DNA of 64,000 bases from Amedibacillus dolichus DSM 3991. Its GTDB lineage: Bacteria > Bacillota_I > Bacilli_A > Erysipelotrichales > Erysipelotrichaceae. The stretch lies in the NCBI RefSeq assembly GCF_000154285.1, contig NZ_DS483475.1, positions 124,001 through 188,000 of the forward strand, read 5' to 3'. Both the position numbers and the translations under genes were made by a program. Below the pieces are notes generated by a model, which searched no databases, had not been told where the DNA came from, and worked only from the letters and a program-made list of their open reading frames with translations. Shown here piece by piece: positions 25,584 to 34,776 of the stretch; positions within the stretch are counted from its first letter, which is position 1, and each line of letters begins with the position of its first letter.

Positions 25584-27385
25584 TCATCATCGTCCATAGA
25601 TAAAACAGCCATAAACGCTTCTTGTGGGACTTCCACGCTACCAACTGCCTTCATACGCTTCTTTCCTTCCTTTTGCTTTTCCAACAGTTTCTTTTTACGT
25701 GAAATATCTCCGCCATAGCACTTGGCAAGAACATTTTTACGCAAGGATTTAATATCTGCACGTGCTATGATCTTACCATTGATAGCCGCTTGAATCGGGA
25801 TTTCAAACTGCTGCTTTGGAATCAGCTTCTTCAGCTTTTCGCAAATCGCACGTCCGCGCGGATAGGCAAAATCGCGATGTACGATCGCACTTAAGGCATC
25901 GACAATTTCTCCATTTAATAAAATATCCATCTTTGACAATTTATTCGTTTGATATCCGATCAATTCATAATCAAATGACGCATATCCCTTCGTACAAGAT
26001 TTCAATTTATCAAAAAAATCAAAAACGATTTCTCCCAACGGAAGCTCATATACTACATTCATACGATTGGCATCAATATAGATCATATCCTTATAATTCC
26101 CACGCTTACGCTGACAAAGATCCATGATTGCTCCAACATATTCATTCGGTGTCATAATGCTTGCACGCACAAACGGTTCTTCAATATGATCGATTTTCTG
26201 AACCTCCGGCATCATGGAAGGATTTTCAATATGCTGCATATTTCCATCGGTTGTATAAACATGATATACAACACTTGGGGCAGTCGCAATCAAATCAATA
26301 TGATATTCACGCTCGATTCTCTCTTGTACAACGTCCATGTGCAAAAGTCCTAAAAAGCCACAGCGAAAACCAAAGCCTAAGGCTTGAGAGGTTTCTGCCT
26401 CAAACTGTAAAGACGCATCGTTTAACTGAAGCTTTTCCAAGGCATCACGCAAATCATTATATTTGGCAGAATCAATTGGATATAGTCCACAATAGACCAT
26501 TGGGTTCATTTCACGATAGCCTACAAGTGGATTTTGTGCCGGACGTGCAGCAGAAGTAATCGTATCACCGACACGTACATCGCGAATTGATTTAATAGAC
26601 GCACAAAGCCAGCCGACCTCTCCGCATTCCAACATATCTTTTTTTACTTCCTTTGGATTTCGAATCCCTACCTCTAGTACCTCGTATTCGGCACCGGTTG
26701 CCATAAAACGAATCTTATCCCCTACACGAATATTGCCTTCCTTTACTCGCACAAAGGCAACAACACCACGATATGCATCGTACAAAGAATCAAATACCAA
26801 AGCCTGCAATGGAGCATTGATATCTCCATTTGGTGCCGGTACACGTTCTACTACTGCCTCCAACACATCACGGATATTCAAACCGTTTTTGGCGGAAATC
26901 AGCGGACAATCCTCTGCCTCCAAGCCAATCACATCTTCAATTTCCTGACGTACGACATCTGGCTGTGCACTAGGTAAATCAATCTTATTGATAACCGGCA
27001 CGATTTCCAACTCATTGTCGAGTGCTAAATACACATTTGCTAAGGTCTGCGCCTCAATTCCCTGTGCCGCATCAACGACCAACACAGCTCCCTCACAAGC
27101 TGCAAGCGAACGGGAAACCTCATAAGTAAAATCGACATGTCCCGGTGTATCAATTAAATGAAAAATATAATCCTCCCCATTCAATGCCGTATATTTTAAC
27201 TGCACTGCATTTAACTTAATCGTAATTCCACGTTCGCGCTCAAGATCCATACTATCCAATAGCTGTTCCTTCATCTCTCGTTGTTCTACGGTTTCCGTAA
27301 TTTCAAGAATACGGTCAGCCAAGGTAGATTTTCCATGGTCGATATGGGCGATAATCGAAAAATTACGTATATGTTTTTGATCCAT
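25577..27385 (-). CDS. lepA: Elongation factor 4 (LepA)
   Basis: 602 residues; a ribosome-binding GTPase acting in elongation and 30S biogenesis. G1 [10 protein letters not shown]2 region RERGITI, G3 DTPGHVDF, G4 NKIDLP and the LepA-specific C-terminal domain (about 490-600) are all present. I chose ATG at 27385, ten bases after AGGAG; GTG at 27394 overlaps the ribosome binding site. An extended -10 (TGTTATAAT, -10 at 27418-27413) lies 28 bases upstream. The gpr-spoIIP-lepA-hemW order is a conserved Firmicutes neighbourhood. Confidence 0.97.
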   Translation of the reverse strand: MDQKHIRNFSIIAHIDHGKSTLADRILEITETVEQREMKEQLLDSMDLERERGITIKLNAVQLKYTALNGEDYIFHLIDTPGHVDFTYEVSRSLAACEGAVLVVDAAQGIEAQTLANVYLALDNELEIVPVINKIDLPSAQPDVVRQEIEDVIGLEAEDCPLISAKNGLNIRDVLEAVVERVPAPNGDINAPLQALVFDSLYDAYRGVVAFVRVKEGNIRVGDKIRFMATGAEYEVLEVGIRNPKEVKKDMLECGEVGWLCASIKSIRDVRVGDTITSAARPAQNPLVGYREMNPMVYCGLYPIDSAKYNDLRDALEKLQLNDASLQFEAETSQALGFGFRCGFLGLLHMDVVQERIEREYHIDLIATAPSVVYHVYTTDGNMQHIENPSMMPEVQKIDHIEEPFVRASIMTPNEYVGAIMDLCQRKRGNYKDMIYIDANRMNVVYELPLGEIVFDFFDKLKSCTKGYASFDYELIGYQTNKLSKMDILLNGEIVDALSAIVHRDFAYPRGRAICEKLKKLIPKQQFEIPIQAAINGKIIARADIKSLRKNVLAKCYGGDISRKKKLLEKQKEGKKRMKAVGSVEVPQEAFMAVLSMDDDEK

Positions 27386-27582
27386 TTGCTTCACGCTCCT
27401 AATAACCTACATATTATAACAAAGAAATTCTAAAAAACATATAAATATTAAAAATTATACAAAAACAGCTTGAAATACGGCATTTTCGAATCGTAGAAAA
27501 CAGACAAATGCAAGAATGTTTCTTGACTTCAAGCAAGCACAGTGATAAAGTTATTTTGGAAAGAATGAGAGAGCTTTCCGAT

Positions 27583-27615
27583 AATAAAAAAAGCAGGAAT
27601 CTTTTCTGCTTTTTT
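27583..27615 (-). terminator. Terminator of fmt
   Basis: AAAAAAGCAG (27587-27596) pairs with CTGCTTTTTT (27606-27615) and is followed by Ts on the minus strand. The remaining 27420-27582 stretch holds only the lepA promoter region; no gene seen. Confidence 0.85.
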
Positions 27616-28559
27616 TATTGTTCACTATTTATAATATAGCCGATTAAATTTTTTCCAATACCGTTATAAAAACTCTTTGCATCTGTTTTAGCCTTTCCCT
27701 CCATTTGCAGCTCATCAATGAGAACATAACCGTTCATTGCTCCAATCGCAATTCCCTGATCTATCAATCCTTCGATTTGTCCGCAAACATGAGGCTGATT
27801 ATCACGTATCATACGAGCCTTATGAAACTTTAATTTCTTTTGATGCACATACGCATATGCGCAGGGCTGTGGAATCAAAGCACGAATATGGTTATAAACC
27901 GTTTGAACATCACATTCAAAATCAACAAGCTCCTCTTCCTTTGTAATATTGTAAGCAAAGGTTGCCTCCTCTTCCCTTTGTTCTACAAAGCAAGCTTCGT
28001 TGTTTATAATTTTCGGAAGTGTTTTTGCTAATAAATCCGCTCCGACCTGTGCCAATTTATCATATAAGGTACCCATAGTGTCCTCTTGTGTAATCTCCAC
28101 TTTTTGTTGCGCACATACTGCACCGGCGTCCATTTTCGCTACCATACGCTGAATCGAAACACCACTGAAAGATTCTCCTGTCATAATTGCTCTATGAATC
28201 GGAGCACCTCCACGAAGCTTTGGCAAAAGACTGGTATGCACATTAAAGCTTCCGAATTTCGGATACTCTAAAAGTGCTTTGGGAATGAATTGTCCATACG
28301 CACAGGTAATCAATACATCAATATCCAGTTCCATCAGCTGTTCATATTCCTCCTTGATGGAACCGGGCTGATATACCGGTATATCATGTGCCAATGCCAA
28401 TTCTTTCACCGGCGGCATTGTCAAAAGCTGCTTTCTTCCGATTTTTTTATCCGGCTGTGTTACCACACCTACAATACGATATTTATCCTCCAACAGACGC
28501 GAAAGCATTGCCACCGCAATCTCTGGAGTACCCATAAACAATATATTTACTTTCTTCAT
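27615..28559 (-). CDS. fmt: Methionyl-tRNA formyltransferase
   Basis: 314 residues; formylates initiator Met-tRNA with 10-formyl-THF. Substrate-binding FMGTPEIAVAML at the N-terminus, the catalytic block FNVHTSLLPKLRGGAPIHRA (about residues 107-126) and a C-terminal OB-like domain are visible. GAGGTGA precedes the ATG. It is usually next to def and priA; here it lies between the YqxA-position gene and lepA. Confidence 0.96.
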   Translation of the reverse strand: MKKVNILFMGTPEIAVAMLSRLLEDKYRIVGVVTQPDKKIGRKQLLTMPPVKELALAHDIPVYQPGSIKEEYEQLMELDIDVLITCAYGQFIPKALLEYPKFGSFNVHTSLLPKLRGGAPIHRAIMTGESFSGVSIQRMVAKMDAGAVCAQQKVEITQEDTMGTLYDKLAQVGADLLAKTLPKIINNEACFVEQREEEATFAYNITKEEELVDFECDVQTVYNHIRALIPQPCAYAYVHQKKLKFHKARMIRDNQPHVCGQIEGLIDQGIAIGAMNGYVLIDELQMEGKAKTDAKSFYNGIGKNLIGYIINSEQ

Positions 28560-28607
28560 GGTACTTCACCTCGCTGAAATTATAGCATACTCCCTATAAA
28601 AATACAT

Positions 28608-28904
28608 CTATTTTGTAATGCTGCCAAAGATAGCCGAAAACAGCTTTACCCCTCCCTCCATTACGTCAATAACTAGCTCACTGCTTGTTTTAGCGAATTG
28701 CCCCGCCTTATTTTCTTCAATATCATTCAAGACGACCTTTCGCTGATGGATAGGTAAATTCTTTTCTTTAGCGATACTTTCTTCAAAGCGATCCTTTTCT
28801 AATTCTAATTGATTATATCCGCTACGTTCATCTTTCTCCAACATATACGAACCGATAGAAATTAAGATGAAAACTAGTACCGCATCTGCTAAAAACCGCT
28901 TCAT
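28608..28904 (-). CDS. Small membrane-anchored protein in the YqxA position
   Basis: 98 residues: one N-terminal hydrophobic segment (about 5-21), a charged middle, then an amphipathic C-terminus (LVIDVMEGGVKLFSAIFGSI). It overlaps spoIIP by 4 bases (ATGA). In B. subtilis, the gene directly after spoIIP is yqxA, a DUF3679 protein of similar size and topology. The match is by position and layout, with no convincing residue-level identity that I can see. Confidence 0.65.
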   Translation of the reverse strand: MKRFLADAVLVFILISIGSYMLEKDERSGYNQLELEKDRFEESIAKEKNLPIHQRKVVLNDIEENKAGQFAKTSSELVIDVMEGGVKLFSAIFGSITK

Positions 28905-29767
28905 CGATCTTCTCCTTTCAACAACTCATCAATCCCTTCCGCCAAAACATCAATACTGTTTTGAACTTCCGAAAAGGTATTGGCATCTGAGCCGACCTCC
29001 ATTAGCACAATATTCTCATGTACCTCTTGGTTATAATATGCCTCTCGTATCATTACAGACTTCATCATACCATTCACCTTAGTGTTGATTATGTCGGTTA
29101 GTGTCGTAGAAACAGCCGTTGCACTTTGTGCATTTTTCCCCAATCCGCCAACCACCATCATGGTCTTTGCATAATTCTTATTGTTGTAGGTTAAAACGCT
29201 TGCTGAACGTGGTACACTATCACGATGAAAATCAATCACTAAATCAAAGCCTCCGTAATTTACCAAAGCATCGTTTAAATATTTATAAGAAACCTTATAG
29301 GAGCTATTATAATCCCAGCCTTGACTTCGCATATAAGCAATAAAGTCATTGGTTTCCACCACTACCTTATATCCTTTTTCTTCTAGCTTTTTACCGAGAA
29401 TGAGAGCAGCGTCCAATACCGTTTTTCCATCTTGATAAGCTTCTGATTGATGGGTATTGTAAATATATATTTTTTTCTGCTGTTTAGTTGATGGTACTGC
29501 TGTATTGGGGACAACACTTGGGTGCTCTTTTGTGGTTTCTACGGAAATTTCTTCCTTAGGTAAGGTTATATTCGTATTATATGAAAGAATGTTTAAGCTT
29601 TCCTTTAAATGCATATTTTGTGTATATGTTCTTTGTCTGTAAACAAGAGATTGCAGCCAATCACTTGAGGCTTCTAAGCTTTGCTTCAGACCATGAACAA
29701 ATGGAGTAAACAACAAGAAAAGACAAAGCAACAGCAGCTTAGCAGTAATTTTTATTGATGTTTTCAT
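28901..29767 (-). CDS. spoIIP: Stage II sporulation protein P
   Basis: 288 residues: N-terminal membrane anchor (about 7-25), variable linker, then the amidase/endopeptidase domain with the zinc-binding pattern IYNTHQSEAY (about 102) and LVIDFHRDSVPR (about 180), and a distal Glu in VLMEVGSD. SpoIIP degrades septal peptidoglycan with SpoIID during engulfment of the forespore, in the mother cell. AAGGAGGTG precedes the ATG. It lies downstream of gpr and has a mother-cell-type promoter candidate. Confidence 0.93.
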   Translation of the reverse strand: MKTSIKITAKLLLLCLFLLFTPFVHGLKQSLEASSDWLQSLVYRQRTYTQNMHLKESLNILSYNTNITLPKEEISVETTKEHPSVVPNTAVPSTKQQKKIYIYNTHQSEAYQDGKTVLDAALILGKKLEEKGYKVVVETNDFIAYMRSQGWDYNSSYKVSYKYLNDALVNYGGFDLVIDFHRDSVPRSASVLTYNNKNYAKTMMVVGGLGKNAQSATAVSTTLTDIINTKVNGMMKSVMIREAYYNQEVHENIVLMEVGSDANTFSEVQNSIDVLAEGIDELLKGEDR

Positions 29768-29788
29768 AAAAAAAGCACCTCCTTATAC

Positions 29789-29796
29789 AGTGTATG
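29789..29796 (-). promoter_or_regulatory. Candidate sigma-E -10 element for spoIIP
   Basis: CATACACT (29796-29789) matches the sigma-E -10 consensus CATACANT, 21 bases before the spoIIP start. A matching -35 is not clear at the ideal spacing. Confidence 0.4.
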
Positions 29797-29841
29797 AAGG
29801 TGATGCAAATAGCATGTATAAAGCATTTGACAAAAAACGAC

Positions 29842-30717
29842 TTATAAATTTACAAAATCGGGGTGTAGAAATCGGTTTAGTCCTTGTGAAACAACATACA
29901 CCAAATGCTTCAATTCATCGTCCATGGATTTCGGAGTAACGACAAGCTCTAGTCTTGTAGTTTCTTGGAAATGCTCAAAAAGCTCCTTACTATCTATACC
30001 GCTATTCTCCAAAGCCTCTGTCAAAATAGCTCCGATGCTTGTTACCGTGGCGACGCCAATGGCGATCAAGGGTACTTTTAAGGTTTCATAACTCAAAGCA
30101 TGCCGATGATTTCCAACTCCACTTCCCGGCTGAATACCGGTGTTATTGATCTGAACCACACGATTGATACGTGCAATATTTCTAGTTGCCAATGCGTCGA
30201 TTGCTACAATGAGATCAGGCTCAAAAGCTTCCGCAACACTTTTGATAATCGTAAAGGTTTCCAATCCTGTCTGTCCCATCACTCCCGGTTGTAAAACCGC
30301 TACATTTTTTGTTCCCTTCCATTTTTTAGTGCTCTGCAAGCGATACAAATGGGAGGTTACCAAAACATTCGATGCCACTCTAGGTCCGAGTGCATCAGAG
30401 GTAATAAAGCGATTTCCTAGTCCGACAACCAAAATTTTATGCGGCTCTAAATTCATCTTCATTTGCATATCTATAAGACTTTCATACAAAGCTTCAATCA
30501 TATACTCTCGGGCAATTCGATCATTGATGCTTTGACTTTCAATAGAAACATAATCCCCCTTCGCTTTTCCTAATTCATTTTCATCACTTAAAACATGAAT
30601 TGTATTCATTTGAATATAGTCATTTACTTTTTCAACATGTTCATACGTTTTCGAATGAATATCCTTAGTTATAAATTCATCTGCAAAATCCGAACGTACG
30701 GTATATCCTTTTTTCAT
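29842..30717 (-). CDS. gpr: Germination protease GPR
   Basis: 291-residue aspartic-type protease that degrades small acid-soluble spore proteins at germination. N-terminal YTVRSDFADEF is the conserved propeptide and start region; the core has VGLGNRFITSDALGPRV (about 97-113), VAIDALATRNIARIN and PGSGVGNHR. The ATG at 30717 follows GAGGTG. Its presence, with spoIIP, shows that the organism is, or recently was, a spore former. It is divergent from rpsT, as in B. subtilis. Confidence 0.95.
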   Translation of the reverse strand: MKKGYTVRSDFADEFITKDIHSKTYEHVEKVNDYIQMNTIHVLSDENELGKAKGDYVSIESQSINDRIAREYMIEALYESLIDMQMKMNLEPHKILVVGLGNRFITSDALGPRVASNVLVTSHLYRLQSTKKWKGTKNVAVLQPGVMGQTGLETFTIIKSVAEAFEPDLIVAIDALATRNIARINRVVQINNTGIQPGSGVGNHRHALSYETLKVPLIAIGVATVTSIGAILTEALENSGIDSKELFEHFQETTRLELVVTPKSMDDELKHLVYVVSQGLNRFLHPDFVNL

Positions 30718-30733
30718 ATTCACACCTCAGGTT

Positions 30734-30762
30734 TAGTATGGATTTTTATATAGTTATTATTG
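30734..30762 (-). promoter_or_regulatory. Candidate sigma-G/sigma-F promoter of gpr
   Basis: CATACTA (30740-30734) is a perfect forespore-type -10; CAATA (30762-30758), 17 bases upstream, is a near match to the -35. It overlaps the -35 of the divergent rpsT promoter. Confidence 0.45.
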
Positions 30763-30788
30763 CTTTTTATAATTGTTTTTGCTATAAT
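30760..30788 (+). promoter_or_regulatory. Promoter of rpsT
   Basis: TTGCTT (30760-30765), 17-base spacer, TATAAT (30783-30788). Confidence 0.75.
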
Positions 30789-30819
30789 TTAATGGCAATT
30801 AAAGACTAGGAGGTGCAAT

Positions 30820-31089
30820 ATGCCACAGATCCAATCACAGAAAAAACGTGTAAAAACAAATAACAAGAGACATATGATGGTAAGCGCTCAGAAATCTGCA
30901 CTGAAAACTTCTATCAAGGCTGTATTAGCTGCTGTTGAAGCAAACGATGCTACTGCTGCTGTTGCTGCACTTAACAATGCAAACTCTAAATTAGATAAAG
31001 CAGTTGCTAAAGGGATTCATCACAAAAACTATGCAATCCGTCAAAAATCACGTTTAGCTAAGGCTGTTCATTCTATTTCAGCTAACTAA
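30820..31089 (+). CDS. rpsT: Ribosomal protein S20
   Basis: 89 residues, strongly basic and helical. The start MPQIQSQKKRVKTNNKRHMM and the block KAVAKGIHHKNYAIRQKSRL (about 65-84) are characteristic of S20, a 30S primary binding protein. CTAGGAGGTG precedes the ATG. Monocistronic, with its own promoter and terminator. Confidence 0.97.
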   Translation: MPQIQSQKKRVKTNNKRHMMVSAQKSALKTSIKAVLAAVEANDATAAVAALNNANSKLDKAVAKGIHHKNYAIRQKSRLAKAVHSISAN

Positions 31090-31100
31090 TTATGAAAAGG

Positions 31101-31126
31101 ACAGAACTACGGTTCTGTTTTTTTTT
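31101..31126 (+). terminator. Terminator of rpsT
   Basis: ACAGAAC-TACG-GTTCTGT, a stem capped by a stable UACG tetraloop, followed by T8. Confidence 0.92.
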
Positions 31127-31130
31127 ATGC

Positions 31131-31260
31131 AGAAAAGTTACAACAAATGAAAGAGTCTTATATGATGACTTATAGAAAACATATCAATTCCATAAAATAT
31201 TCCGATAAAAATGACTACCTGATTTTTAACCAAGATAGTGATAAAGTGAAAGTTGCGTAG
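31131..31260 (+). pseudogene. C-terminal remnant of an unidentified protein, possibly a toxin
   Basis: An open frame without its own proper start reads AEKLQQMKESYMMTYRKHIN and then SIKYSDKNDYLIFNQDSDKV up to a TAG at 31258. It begins right after the rpsT terminator. It looks like a protein tail, and it lies 33 bases before an Imm70-type immunity relic. That is where the toxin of such a pair would end. No family can be named. Confidence 0.4.
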
Positions 31261-31293
31261 TTAAAATGGCGTAAAGTATAGGGAGAAAGCGCT

Positions 31294-31670
31294 ATGGTTG
31301 GTTTTAAAGTAAAGTATTATTGCTTTCAAATAGGAAGTGCAGATTTTTTATTTTCTTTTTTTCAACAGTTGCTTATAATTTGAAAAACGAAAAATGGGGA
31401 ACTAAATTCTCAATCATTATGAACGAATTGTATTTAAGTGAGTTAAACAGTTCTCATATTCCTGTAGCAATCAATAAATTGAGGCAGATAAAACAAGGAT
31501 TAACAAAATACTCTTTCGATAAAGTAGTAAGGGATATTCAAAATTCATCTGCCCAACCACCGTGGGAAACAACTATCAGCGATACTATAACCGATTTATC
31601 AAATTATTTTATTACAATTTTCAATCATGCCTTGTTAAAAGCAGAAAAACTTAAAATAACAAGTATTTGA
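31294..31670 (+). pseudogene. Broken Imm70-family immunity protein gene
   Basis: ATG at 31294 follows AGGGAG. The first frame gives MVGFKVKYYCFQIGSADFLF and then FSFF before going wrong; shifting by one base at the T7 run near 31360 joins FFSTVAYNLKNEKWGTKFSI, then IMNELYLSEL, PPWETTISDTITDLSNYF. This order matches Imm70 proteins, immunity partners of polymorphic toxins. Near the end about ten residues expected after NYF[IV]T seem deleted. So there are two lesions. The family call is from memory of its conserved motifs. Confidence 0.65.
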
Positions 31671-31717
31671 TATTTACACATATACAATTCCAATTTGTAG
31701 ATAACCTTCCTTACGTC

Positions 31718-31760
31718 AAAAAAGCTCTGTATGGAAATATACATTCCTCATACAAAGCTT
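31718..31760 (-). terminator. Terminator of the rpsB-to-rseP gene string
   Basis: AAGCTTTGTATG pairs with CATACAGAGCTT (one mismatch) and is followed by T6 on the minus strand, just beyond the rseP stop at 31773. Confidence 0.85.
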
Positions 31761-31772
31761 CTTTTTATACTC

Positions 31773-32843
31773 TTACATAAAAAGACGAACAAGATCATTC
31801 CATGTTGCAAATACCATCAAGCCAATCAGCATAAACAAGCCAACCATCATTATGGCAGTTTGTGTTTTTTCACTGAACTTGCGACGCGTGATAGTTTCAA
31901 GAACAAGAATAAGGATACGTCCACCGTCCAAAATCGGAATTGGAAGCAAATTGAAGATCCCCACATTCACAGATAGCAATGCCGTAAAGGCAATGGTTGA
32001 AATCCACCCCTGCTGTGTTATTTCCGCAGTTGCCTTATAAATGCCAACCGGTCCACTTAAGTTATTCAAGCCGATTCCTTGAAGCAGTTTACCAAGAGAT
32101 TCAAAGATTGTCGTCATACCATCAAACATTTCCAGTGTTCCGTATTTAACAGCCTCTAAAAAAGATATATCCTTTACCTCATAGCTACCCGCCCCTTGTG
32201 TAACACCAAGCAAATAACCACCGGTTTCTTTATCTTGATAAGGTGTAAGCGCAACCTGCATTCGATTACCATCACGCTCAATCGTCAAAGTAACCTCTCC
32301 TTGATTATATAACAAAAAGCTGGAAACGTCCGTCCAAGAGTTAATCGTTTCGTGTGTATCCCTTTGACTGATTTCTACGATTACATCACCTTTTTGAATA
32401 CCCGCTTTCTCTGCCGGTTGTCCGACAGCCGTATCTCCTACAACTGCCCCCTTATCAATAACAACTTGTCCTTGATAAGCACTAACGCCGATAAAAAGCA
32501 CCCATGCAAGCAAGACATTCATGATTGCCCCTGCTGCCATGACAACAATTTGTTTCCATTTTTTTATTCCCGGAATCGTTCGTTCAAAAGGGATCTCTAA
32601 CTTTTCTTCTTCGCCTTCTTCATCTTCACCAGCCATAGCAACAAATCCGCCAATAGGAAGTGCACGAATAGACCATTGTGTTTCACCCTTTTGTCGCTTC
32701 CAAATGACCGGCCCCATTCCTATCGAAAATTCTTTGCAATACACCCCGAATTTTTTAGCAGCTATAAGATGACCGAACTCATGAACGATAACAATGACAC
32801 TCAAAATTAAAATAAAATAAATCAAACTAACAATTACACTCAT
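31773..32843 (-). CDS. rseP: RseP-type site-2 intramembrane zinc protease
   Basis: 356 residues; M50 protease of the RasP/RseP group that cuts membrane-bound anti-sigma factors and leftover signal peptides. Zinc motif IVHEFGHLIAAK in the first membrane helix (about residues 19-30), one PDZ domain (about 120-210), and the LLPIPILDGGRIL motif in a later helix (about 290). The start at 32843 overlaps dxr by 4 bases. Last gene of the pyrH-frr-uppS-cdsA-dxr-rseP string. Confidence 0.95.
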   Translation of the reverse strand: MSVIVSLIYFILILSVIVIVHEFGHLIAAKKFGVYCKEFSIGMGPVIWKRQKGETQWSIRALPIGGFVAMAGEDEEGEEEKLEIPFERTIPGIKKWKQIVVMAAGAIMNVLLAWVLFIGVSAYQGQVVIDKGAVVGDTAVGQPAEKAGIQKGDVIVEISQRDTHETINSWTDVSSFLLYNQGEVTLTIERDGNRMQVALTPYQDKETGGYLLGVTQGAGSYEVKDISFLEAVKYGTLEMFDGMTTIFESLGKLLQGIGLNNLSGPVGIYKATAEITQQGWISTIAFTALLSVNVGIFNLLPIPILDGGRILILVLETITRRKFSEKTQTAIMMVGLFMLIGLMVFATWNDLVRLFM

Positions 32844-34006
32844 GCAGAAACAGGACCTCCTTTTGCCATTTCTCTGACAAATTCTCTTGCATAGCGATCT
32901 GCCTCGATTACATCATCAAGTGTAGGATCACTAATATAATCGGCATGCTCGACAGCTGCCTTAACTAAGCGTTCAATATCTAAAAATGCAATTTCTTCCT
33001 TCAAGAATAAAGCAACTGCTTCTTCATCAGCCCCATTTAAAACAGCACCCAAATTGCCTCCCTTGCGTCCTACTTCGTAAGCAAGCTTTAACAATGGATA
33101 AAAATGTTCATCGGGTTTCGCAAAATGCAGCTGCGGATAATCCCAAAAACAAAAAGGCTTTGCATCAAGCATTGCTAAACGCTTTGGATAAGACAAGGCA
33201 TACTGAATCGGCAGACGCATATCCGCAGTTCCCAACTGTGCTAAAATGGCATGATCGCAAAATTGAATCATAGAGTGAATCACGCTTTCCTTATGCAGAA
33301 CTACATCAATATCATCGTATGCAATATCGAAAAGATAATGTGCTTCAATGACCTCAAAACCTTTGTTCATCATTGTTGCACTATCAATCGTAATACGTCC
33401 TCCCATATTCCAATTAGGGTGCTTCAGTGCTTCCTGAACACTGACATTTGCTAAATCCTCACGCTTCTTATCACGAAAGGAGCCACCGCTTGCGGTAATG
33501 ATAAGCTTGTCGATTTCTTCATGCTTACTGCCTTGTAAGCATTGAAAAATAGCACTATGTTCGGAATCAATCGGATACAGTGTTCTCTGATGCTCTTTTA
33601 ATGCTTTTTTTACCAAATCACCACCGGCTACCAAGCTTTCCTTATTCGCCAAGGCAACATCATGATCATGCTCTATTGCCGTCAATGTCGGTATCAAGCC
33701 ACGAAATCCTACAACTGCATTTACAAACAAATCATAATCTTGTAATGCAGCGAGCTGCTTTAACCCATCATCTCCGACATAAAAACAAATATCGGGATAC
33801 TGCATTTCAAATTTTGAAAGATGCTTCGCTTCTGCAAAAGCGATATGACGAATACTTGGAAATTTTTTAATCATTGCATGCAATTTATCAACTTGTCTGC
33901 CAACACCAACCGCAACCAGTTCAAAATCCTCACGATGATGTTCCATCACATTTAAGCTTTGTTCACCAATCGAACCGCTAGCGCCTATCAATACAATACG
34001 TTTCAT
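32840..34006 (-). CDS. dxr: 1-deoxy-D-xylulose 5-phosphate reductoisomerase
   Basis: 388 residues; makes methylerythritol phosphate in isoprenoid synthesis. NADPH-binding GASGSIGEQSLNVM at the N-terminus, NKESLVAGG (about 125), and metal/substrate region PIDSEHSAIFQCL (about 147). The start at 34006 shares ATGA with the cdsA stop and has GGTGGTG upstream; the in-frame extension to 34039 lies inside cdsA. It feeds the substrate chain for the uppS product. Confidence 0.96.
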   Translation of the reverse strand: MKRIVLIGASGSIGEQSLNVMEHHREDFELVAVGVGRQVDKLHAMIKKFPSIRHIAFAEAKHLSKFEMQYPDICFYVGDDGLKQLAALQDYDLFVNAVVGFRGLIPTLTAIEHDHDVALANKESLVAGGDLVKKALKEHQRTLYPIDSEHSAIFQCLQGSKHEEIDKLIITASGGSFRDKKREDLANVSVQEALKHPNWNMGGRITIDSATMMNKGFEVIEAHYLFDIAYDDIDVVLHKESVIHSMIQFCDHAILAQLGTADMRLPIQYALSYPKRLAMLDAKPFCFWDYPQLHFAKPDEHFYPLLKLAYEVGRKGGNLGAVLNGADEEAVALFLKEEIAFLDIERLVKAAVEHADYISDPTLDDVIEADRYAREFVREMAKGGPVSA

Positions 34007-34776
34007 AACATAAACACCACCATAACCATATAAAAACAAACAAAATTAAATAATAAAGAATCTACGCGATCTAAGACACCGCCATGTCCCGGCAACAAAT
34101 CGGAAAAATCTTTGATTTTAAAATTACGTTTGATTGCGCTAAATGCCAAATCACCAATTTGTCCCGTAATACTCATAACAATACTTCCGATTAGCATAGC
34201 AGTGGTAGAAAGCTTTGGTAGCATGAAATAAGCAAATGCAAAAGATAACACGATTCCCATTATGCACCCACCAATCGAACCCTCGATTGTTTTTTTTGGC
34301 GATATTCGCTCATTCAGCTTATGCTTTCCAAAAAAGCGGCCGCAAAAATAAGCACCTGTATCCGTACCATAAGTTGCAATTATAATATACCAAACCAATA
34401 AAGCATCGCTTGTATAGATATGGATAACCGCTCGCGCAACGGTATAAAAGAACACAACATAGGTAATGCATAAGAAGCTATCTGTTGCAGCAAATTCGTC
34501 CGTAAATACCGGAATTGATAAAAACAACAAGCAAATAACCGCTAAAACACTGGAAATATAGCTATCCTCTAAAAACAACAATCCGACTACACAAGCAATC
34601 GCAAGCAACTTGGGAAAAATCGGCAGTGGTGTATTCGAATGCTTTAAGGACAGCCATTCTACTGCGCCTGCACAAATAATAAAACCAATCAATAATGCCA
34701 TTAGCCACCCACCGAATACAAGTGGAGGAATTACACATAAAATAATACCGAGTGCTGTCAAAATTCGGGTTTTCAT
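34003..34776 (-). CDS. cdsA: Phosphatidate cytidylyltransferase
   Basis: 257 residues, about seven membrane helices; converts phosphatidate and CTP to CDP-diacylglycerol for phospholipid synthesis. The family signature is near the C-terminus: SPKKTIEGSIGG, then GQIGDLAFSAIKRNFKIKDF and LPGHGGVLDRVDSLLF. It overlaps uppS (34773) and dxr by 4 bases each, indicating translational coupling. Confidence 0.95.
   Translation of the reverse strand: MKTRILTALGIILCVIPPLVFGGWLMALLIGFIICAGAVEWLSLKHSNTPLPIFPKLLAIACVVGLLFLEDSYISSVLAVICLLFLSIPVFTDEFAATDSFLCITYVVFFYTVARAVIHIYTSDALLVWYIIIATYGTDTGAYFCGRFFGKHKLNERISPKKTIEGSIGGCIMGIVLSFAFAYFMLPKLSTTAMLIGSIVMSITGQIGDLAFSAIKRNFKIKDFSDLLPGHGGVLDRVDSLLFNFVCFYMVMVVFML

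Noticed and set aside
26161-26559. A 132-residue open frame opposite lepA
   Set aside because: It is the antisense shadow of a well-conserved gene with no ribosome binding site or recognisable protein.
31320-31670. An intact 116-residue gene starting at 31320
   Set aside because: The Imm70-like N-terminus lies in another frame starting at 31294 with a good ribosome binding site, so the frame at 31320 is only the downstream part of a broken gene.
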